Shown here in pieces: positions 5,992-10,863 of a DNA stretch of 10,863 nucleotides. The notes below the pieces were generated by a model that was not told where the DNA came from, ran no database searches, and saw only the letters and a list, made by a program, of their open reading frames with translations. Source of the stretch: Autumnicola edwardsiae (GTDB lineage Bacteria; Bacteroidota; Bacteroidia; Flavobacteriales; Flavobacteriaceae); the NCBI RefSeq assembly GCF_031846505.1, contig NZ_JAVRHP010000105.1, forward strand, positions 1 to 10,863, given 5' to 3'. A program made the translations under genes and the position numbers. The number at the start of each line of letters is the position of its first letter. The first letter of the stretch is position 1.

Positions 5992-8292
5992 TTATTCAAT
6001 TAAATTAAAAGAAGCCTGCAGTCCTTCTACAGAACTTCCTCCTACAAGGATCTGGAATTCTCCGGGTTCTACAACATATTCTCCCTGTGCATTATAGAAA
6101 CCAAGTTCTTTTTCTGTAAGGGTGAAATTTACTGTTTTTGTTTCTCCTTTGGATATTTCGACTAATTCAAAACCTTTCAGTTCTTTTACCGGTCTTATCA
6201 CGCTGGCATACATGTCCCTGATGTACAACTGAACAACCTCTTTTCCGTCGTAATCACCAGTATTAGTCACTTCAACGGAGATATTAAGTTCTCCGGAAAT
6301 ACTCACTTCTTCTTTATCCAGTTTCAGGTTATCATAACTGAAATCTGTATAGCTTAGTCCATAACCAAAAGGATAAAGTGGCGTGTTTTCAACATCCATG
6401 TAATGCGACCAGAATACCATTTCGGTTGCTTCAGGTCTTCCGGTATTCCCATGATTATAGTAGATTGGTGTCTGACCGACATTCCGTGGGAAAGTCATTG
6501 GTAATTTTCCGCTGGGGTTATAATCTCCATAAAGAACCTGGGCCACTGCATTTCCGGTTTCTGTTCCCAAATGCCATGCTTCAACAATTGCCGGGATATT
6601 TTCTTCTGCCCACTCTATTGCTAAAGGACGACCATTATTAAGAACAAGAACGATATTTTTGTTTACCTCATGAACTTTTTCCATTAATTCCTGCTGAACG
6701 CCAGGAAGATCAATATTGGTACGGCTCCTGCCCTCTCCACTCTGGAAACCATGCTCGCCAAGAACCATTACCACTACATCTGCATCTTTTGCTGCCTCCA
6801 GAGCTGCATCAAATCCGCTCTTGTCGGTGGTATTAAACTCGAGCTCGTTAATAAAAGTTACCCTTCCGTTTACGAGGTCTGCTCCTTTTTCAAAAACAAG
6901 GTTATTGCCTTCGTATTTTTGCATTCCTTCTAAAACAGAAACAGCCGTATTATCATCTGATGCTATTCTCCAGCTTCCTAACGGGCTGTTTTTATCATCT
7001 GCAAGCGGACCGATAAGAGCGATATTTTGACCTTTTTTCTCCAGGGGTAAAATATTATTTTCATTTTTAAGCAGCACTATAGATTTTTTGGCCATATCAA
7101 GAACTGCTTCATGATTCTCCTTACTTCCTACGATATTTTGCTCTCTTTCTTCATCTAAATATCTATATGGGTCTTCAAACAACCCAAGCTCGAACTTAAC
7201 ACGCAGTATCCTTCTAACCGCATCATCAATAAGTGCTTCGTCCACCTGGCCCTCATTCACAAGTGCAACAAGTTCGTTTACATAAGAATAGGATTCCATA
7301 TCCATATCTACGCCTGCCTGTACCGCTTTTTTGGCAGCCATCTTTTCGTTTTTCACAAATCCGTGAACGGCCATTTCTTCAATAGAGGCATAATCTGAAA
7401 TAACAAAACCTTCAAAACCCCATTTGTCTTTAAGAATATCTCTTAATAGATATTCATTGCCGGTAACAGGCACCCCGTTCAATTCATTGAATCCATTCAT
7501 AAAGGTTTTTACTCCGGCCTCTTCCGCAGCCTTAAAAGGAGGCAAAACGATGTTGTGTAACGTAAGCGTCCCAATATCTGCTTTGTTGTATTCCCGTCCC
7601 GCTTCAGCAAAACCGTAACCCGCAAAATGCTTGGCGGTTGCAGCGATGGTGAGCGGATGTGACAAATCTTCTCCCTGAAAGCCTTTAACCCTTGCCACGG
7701 CAATTTTGCTGCCCAGGTAAGGATCTTCTCCTCCTCCTTCCATCACCCGGCCCCAACGTGCATCCCGGGAGATATCGACCATTGGCGCAAAAGTCCAATT
7801 GATCCCGGAAGCTGCAGCTTCGGCAGCTGCAACCTCAGCCGATTTCCTGATCGCTTCAATATCCCAACTCGCCGATTCTGCCAAAGGAATCGGACTTAAT
7901 GTTTTATAACCGTGAATTACATCAAAACCAATGATTAGCGGAATTCCCAATCTGGTTTCTTCAACTACGATTTTTTGAACCGCTCTAACCTGTTCCACTC
8001 CGCGAACGGTTAACATAGATCCAACCAGGCCACTGCGCAAATGCTCATATTTAAGCTCTGCACTCCCGCCTTCGGGAGCCGGGCCGGTCACTTCCCAAAA
8101 TCCGTTATATTGGTTCATTTGCCCCACTTTTTCTTCCAGGGTCATGAGGTTTAACAAAGAATCTACCTTTTCCTTAATACTGTCGGTTTCTAAAGTTTCC
8201 ATAGATTGGTTTAGTCTTCTGTCGTTACCGCTGAAACTTAACATTCCAATTGCGGCAATAACGGCTAGTGAATAACGTGCTGTTCTTATCAT
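5992..8292 (-). CDS. bglX: GH3 beta-glucosidase, BglX-like, periplasmic
   Basis: The 766-residue length is almost identical to E. coli BglX. An N-terminal hydrophobic stretch (YSLAVIAAIGMLSFSG) acts as a signal peptide with no lipobox cysteine, so the enzyme is probably periplasmic. The (alpha/beta)8 domain spans about 40-375, with DVSRDARWGR-type sequence at 173-182, KHFAGYG at 221-227 and the nucleophile in GFVISDY (D300). The alpha/beta sandwich domain (~395-620) carries the likely acid/base in SGEGRSR (E520). A fibronectin III-like domain (~640-760) contains VVQLYIRD and RPVKELKGF. The family releases beta-linked glucose from oligosaccharide ends; beside a mannanase this suggests trimming of glucomannan fragments, which is inference. 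It follows the GH26 gene after 95 bases with no convincing promoter or terminator in the gap, so it is probably the last gene of that operon. Beta-xylosidase activity is an alternative. Confidence 0.93.
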   Translation of the reverse strand: MIRTARYSLAVIAAIGMLSFSGNDRRLNQSMETLETDSIKEKVDSLLNLMTLEEKVGQMNQYNGFWEVTGPAPEGGSAELKYEHLRSGLVGSMLTVRGVEQVRAVQKIVVEETRLGIPLIIGFDVIHGYKTLSPIPLAESASWDIEAIRKSAEVAAAEAAASGINWTFAPMVDISRDARWGRVMEGGGEDPYLGSKIAVARVKGFQGEDLSHPLTIAATAKHFAGYGFAEAGREYNKADIGTLTLHNIVLPPFKAAEEAGVKTFMNGFNELNGVPVTGNEYLLRDILKDKWGFEGFVISDYASIEEMAVHGFVKNEKMAAKKAVQAGVDMDMESYSYVNELVALVNEGQVDEALIDDAVRRILRVKFELGLFEDPYRYLDEEREQNIVGSKENHEAVLDMAKKSIVLLKNENNILPLEKKGQNIALIGPLADDKNSPLGSWRIASDDNTAVSVLEGMQKYEGNNLVFEKGADLVNGRVTFINELEFNTTDKSGFDAALEAAKDADVVVMVLGEHGFQSGEGRSRTNIDLPGVQQELMEKVHEVNKNIVLVLNNGRPLAIEWAEENIPAIVEAWHLGTETGNAVAQVLYGDYNPSGKLPMTFPRNVGQTPIYYNHGNTGRPEATEMVFWSHYMDVENTPLYPFGYGLSYTDFSYDNLKLDKEEVSISGELNISVEVTNTGDYDGKEVVQLYIRDMYASVIRPVKELKGFELVEISKGETKTVNFTLTEKELGFYNAQGEYVVEPGEFQILVGGSSVEGLQASFNLIE

Positions 8293-8387
8293 CCTATTAT
8301 TAATTTAATTCGATTAGTTAGTCTTATATAAGTTGCAAAGCGAATTGTCCCTGCCAGATATTCTTGTTTAATAAAAATCAACTAGTC

Positions 8388-9689
8388 CTAATTAGCCGGT
8401 AGCTCGTACAATGATGGGAGATCTTCTAATAAAAGCGCTTCCTCTTTATCAACGAACTCTACGAAATCATCCTCCCCTTCTACTCCCGGAACAGGAACAG
8501 TATAGGAATCGGAGTAATTTTGCCAGAACATTATAAAACCGATATTCACATCATTTTCTGTAATTACATTGTAAATATTTTCAGAATAAAAATTGGGAGG
8601 CAGTGGGTTTTGTGCATCTACAAAATAACCTGTTTCGGTTAAAGCTGCCACTTTATTTTTTTCCTTCGCAAGATCTGAAACAACTTTTAGCTTTTGGTTT
8701 GCGGTTGCCACACCAGAGCCGTCCTGCGCTGCAAGATCTCCGTAGTTATCCATACCCAGAATATCCACGTATTCGTCTCCGGGATACCGACTCAAATAGG
8801 CGCTTTTGCTGGTATAGCTATTATCTGGTGAGAAAGCGTACAGTAAATTATGGACATCCATCTCATCCCTGAGGTAAGTAACGGTAAATCTCCAAACCTC
8901 CTTATACTCTGCCGGTGTGGAATAAGGTGCTCCCCACCAGAAAAAATCACCATCGAATTCGTGGAAGGGTCTAAAAATCACCGGTACAAGAACACCGTCG
9001 CTTCCTCTCATGTTTTTCACCACCTCTGCTACTTTTTGAAGCTTTTCCTTATAATATTCATGATTGGCACCTCCTTCCATTATACTTCTAAAAGCATTTT
9101 CTTTTTGAAAGGCAGTCATTTCACTGGTATAAAAATGATCCCCTTCATAAGGTTCACGCAGGTGCCAGCTAAAAGCATTAACCATGCCTTTGTCGTAAGC
9201 TTCGATAGCGTCCTGAATAATTTGTTGTTCCTGTTGATAGAACCAGTTACCTTCTTCCCCATTATTGGAATCATCTGTAATAAACATGAAATCTGAACCG
9301 AGCATCCCGGGATCGCTTCCTGTTAGTTTTTTCATATCGGATTCTCCGGAATCATCATTATAAAAAGCACTGAAAGCATCCTGCTGGCCTATGATAAACC
9401 GGGAATCGGAAATTGCTTTCAAGTGATAAAATAATGCCACAGTTTCTTCTGAAGCCGATCCATCTACTATATAGCCCCTGGCCTCCCCGGGAGTAAAAGC
9501 ATAAGTCTGCTGATCCTCCTCTTCGGGTGTTTCTTCGGGAGCTTCAGGTTCTGTAGGTTCTTCCGGCTCTTCCGGAACTTCTTCGGGTGTTTCTTCAACC
9601 GGGTCTGGTTCATCAAAACTATCGTCATCACTGCACGCAGTAGTAATTATAAAGACGAACAATAACAATAAGTAACTAAGCTTTTTCAT
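8388..9689 (-). CDS. GH26 endo-beta-1,4-mannanase, surface lipoprotein
   Basis: The 433-residue product starts with a lipoprotein signal ending in TTAC (C19) followed by SDDDS. Acidic residues just after the cysteine act as an export-to-surface signal in Bacteroidota. Residues ~25-59 are a low-complexity linker made almost entirely of E, P, D and T. The GH26 barrel follows: SWHLREP at 174-180, the acid/base in RPFHEFDG (E244) with FFWWG after it, and the nucleophile in ALTETGY (E352). Both catalytic glutamates and the surrounding residues match beta-mannanases of this family (EC 3.2.1.78). It would cut mannan or glucomannan backbones at the cell surface into short oligosaccharides for import. 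Only six bases separate it from the upstream epimerase stop, and no Shine-Dalgarno sequence is seen, just an A/T-rich leader. Other GH26 activities (beta-1,3-xylanase, lichenase) are possible but less likely beside the epimerase. Confidence 0.92.
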   Translation of the reverse strand: MKKLSYLLLLFVFIITTACSDDDSFDEPDPVEETPEEVPEEPEEPTEPEAPEETPEEEDQQTYAFTPGEARGYIVDGSASEETVALFYHLKAISDSRFIIGQQDAFSAFYNDDSGESDMKKLTGSDPGMLGSDFMFITDDSNNGEEGNWFYQQEQQIIQDAIEAYDKGMVNAFSWHLREPYEGDHFYTSEMTAFQKENAFRSIMEGGANHEYYKEKLQKVAEVVKNMRGSDGVLVPVIFRPFHEFDGDFFWWGAPYSTPAEYKEVWRFTVTYLRDEMDVHNLLYAFSPDNSYTSKSAYLSRYPGDEYVDILGMDNYGDLAAQDGSGVATANQKLKVVSDLAKEKNKVAALTETGYFVDAQNPLPPNFYSENIYNVITENDVNIGFIMFWQNYSDSYTVPVPGVEGEDDFVEFVDKEEALLLEDLPSLYELPAN

Positions 9690-9695
9690 AATTTT

Positions 9696-10863
9696 TTATT
9701 TTAATAACATCATGCACGCCCTTGAATTGTGATACGGCGCTTTCCACATTCCTAATTTATCTTCATTTGTGTAAGGTTTATTTTTTTCATTTACCCTAAA
9801 ATGCCACTCCCCGTTTTCCCTGTCTATAATTTGCGATTTAGTGTACTCCCAAATATCGGATATTGCCTCCTGAAATTTATTTTCTTTAGTTAATCTAAAA
9901 GCAAAATCGAGCCCTACCATCGCCTCTACCTGTGGCCACCAATGCCTGTCGGTATCCAACTTTCCCGATTCCAGGTTTTTCTCGTTTATTACTCCCGAGC
10001 CCTTAACGTAACCTTCTTTCAGAAAAGTTTCTGCTACAGCAACAGCCACCATATTTGCCTTTTCCAGAAGATCGGGGTCGTTTAAGGTTTTTATCGCTTC
10101 AATAATAAGCCAAACCGCTTCGATGTCGTGCCCATAGGAAACAATATTGTTTGTTCTGTTCCACTTTACATCGAAAAACAGGTGAAAATGCTGAATTTCT
10201 TCAGCATAAAACTTTTCAAGAAAAAGAATTGAAAGGTTCTGCAAGGCTTCCTTTACTTTTTCTTCTCCGGTTACTTTGTACAAACTGGTATAGGCTTCCA
10301 AAATATGAAGATGTGTATTCATGGTTTTAGCGGAATTATCTTCTTTTTCGCTTAGACGCATATCCTCAATTGGTGACCAATCCTGCTGAAAAGCTTCCAA
10401 ATATCCATTATTCTCTTTGTCCCTTCCATGCTTTTCAATAAGCTCGAAAAGGGAAACAGCCCAACTTTTCGCTTCCTCTTTCTGAGTTAGTTTATAATAT
10501 TCAGACAAGGCATAAACAGCAAAAGCCTGGGCGTAAATCTGCTTCCTTGTATTTACCGGGTTCCCCAGGTAATCCAGCTCCCAAAAGACACCTCCGTTTT
10601 TCCTGTCCTGAAAGAATTTCTTTAGGTAATCGTAAGCTCTTGTTGCAATTTCAACAGTACTTTTGTCCTGCCGGAAATTTCCTGTTGCCGAGAATGTCCA
10701 GAGAAGACGGGTGTTTAAAATAATCCCTTTGTTTGCTTCAGGAACAAGCGTATTGAAGTGATCCCGCCGGCCTACAAAGCCACCGTATTCATTATCCTGA
10801 CTAAACGTTTTCCAGTAGTCCAGGATATTGTTCAGTTCCTCCGATAATTCTTTTCGTAAGATG
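9696..10863 (-). CDS. AGE-family cellobiose/mannobiose 2-epimerase, 5' end cut by the window edge
   Basis: The frame is open from the stop at 9698-9696 to the right edge, giving 388 codons. An apparent start near 10508 is an internal TTG leucine inside the conserved segment YAQAFAVYALSEYY, so the true start lies beyond the window, probably only a few to twenty residues away given the usual ~390-410. Family features in order: NILDYW and NEYGGF at the N-terminus, NKGIILNTRLLWTFSA, GGVFWELDY, SYGHDIEAVW (histidine codon 10130-10128), HWWPQVEAMVG and KAPYHNSRAC (histidine codon 9731-9729). The two histidines match the catalytic pair known in cellobiose 2-epimerases. The enzyme has no signal in the visible part and should be cytoplasmic. 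It epimerises the reducing-end sugar of beta-1,4-disaccharides. Next to a GH26 mannanase its likely job is mannobiose to mannosyl-glucose; N-acylglucosamine epimerase is less likely. Confidence 0.9.
   Translation of the reverse strand, partial: ILRKELSEELNNILDYWKTFSQDNEYGGFVGRRDHFNTLVPEANKGIILNTRLLWTFSATGNFRQDKSTVEIATRAYDYLKKFFQDRKNGGVFWELDYLGNPVNTRKQIYAQAFAVYALSEYYKLTQKEEAKSWAVSLFELIEKHGRDKENNGYLEAFQQDWSPIEDMRLSEKEDNSAKTMNTHLHILEAYTSLYKVTGEEKVKEALQNLSILFLEKFYAEEIQHFHLFFDVKWNRTNNIVSYGHDIEAVWLIIEAIKTLNDPDLLEKANMVAVAVAETFLKEGYVKGSGVINEKNLESGKLDTDRHWWPQVEAMVGLDFAFRLTKENKFQEAISDIWEYTKSQIIDRENGEWHFRVNEKNKPYTNEDKLGMWKAPYHNSRACMMLLK

Noticed and set aside
8293..8387. Possible promoter or terminator between the GH26 and GH3 genes
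   Set aside because: No TAnnTTTG match on the minus strand and no hairpin with a T-run was found. The genes are better read as one operon.
9696..10508. A 270-residue version of the 2-epimerase starting at 10508
   Set aside because: The start would be TTG in the middle of a conserved helix, and homologous sequence continues upstream without a stop to the edge of the window.

Overview
The window looks like chromosomal DNA of a marine or soil-type Flavobacteriaceae (Bacteroidota). Evidence for this: AT-rich intergenic DNA, start codons without clear Shine-Dalgarno sequences, TAnnTTTG-type promoter boxes, lipoproteins with acidic residues right after the lipobox cysteine, an HAD-phosphatase/phosphoglycerate dehydrogenase fusion, and a cluster of carbohydrate-active enzymes typical of polysaccharide utilisation loci. 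The genus cannot be fixed from the sequence alone.

Layout. 1-756 (minus, cut at the left edge): N-terminal HAD phosphatase part of a fused serine-biosynthesis protein. 757-972: divergent promoter region. 973-2759 (plus): two Rossmann-fold oxidoreductases overlapping by one base, a classical SDR and an extended-SDR epimerase/dihydroflavonol-reductase-like protein. 2851-5306 (plus): two secreted SGNH-type carbohydrate esterases, also overlapping by one base, a CE2-like lipoprotein and a sialate-O-acetylesterase-like (SASA) protein. 5307-5991: a 685-base gene-free region packed with repeats: two copies of a ~197 bp direct repeat, three related 31-base palindromes, five copies of a ~20-base motif, one further hairpin, and a strong terminator for the minus-strand genes. 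5992-10863 (minus): GH3 beta-glucosidase (BglX-like), GH26 beta-mannanase lipoprotein, and an AGE-family cellobiose/mannobiose 2-epimerase that runs off the right edge. Reading order on the minus strand is epimerase, mannanase, glucosidase.

How the genes fit together (inference from known families). The right-hand operon resembles the Bacteroidota beta-mannan pathway in which surface GH26 mannanase releases manno-oligosaccharides, and the epimerase converts beta-1,4-mannobiose to mannosyl-glucose for a GH130 phosphorylase, which is not in the window. The GH3 enzyme would remove beta-linked glucose from glucomannan oligosaccharides. The convergent esterase pair could remove acetyl groups from acetylated (gluco)mannan, so the two operons facing each other across the repeat region may together degrade acetylated glucomannan. 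No SusC/SusD pair, transporter or regulator is visible in the window, so this is a fragment of a possible locus.

The enzymes are recognisable family members. The least explained part of the window is the repeat cluster at 5311-5866.
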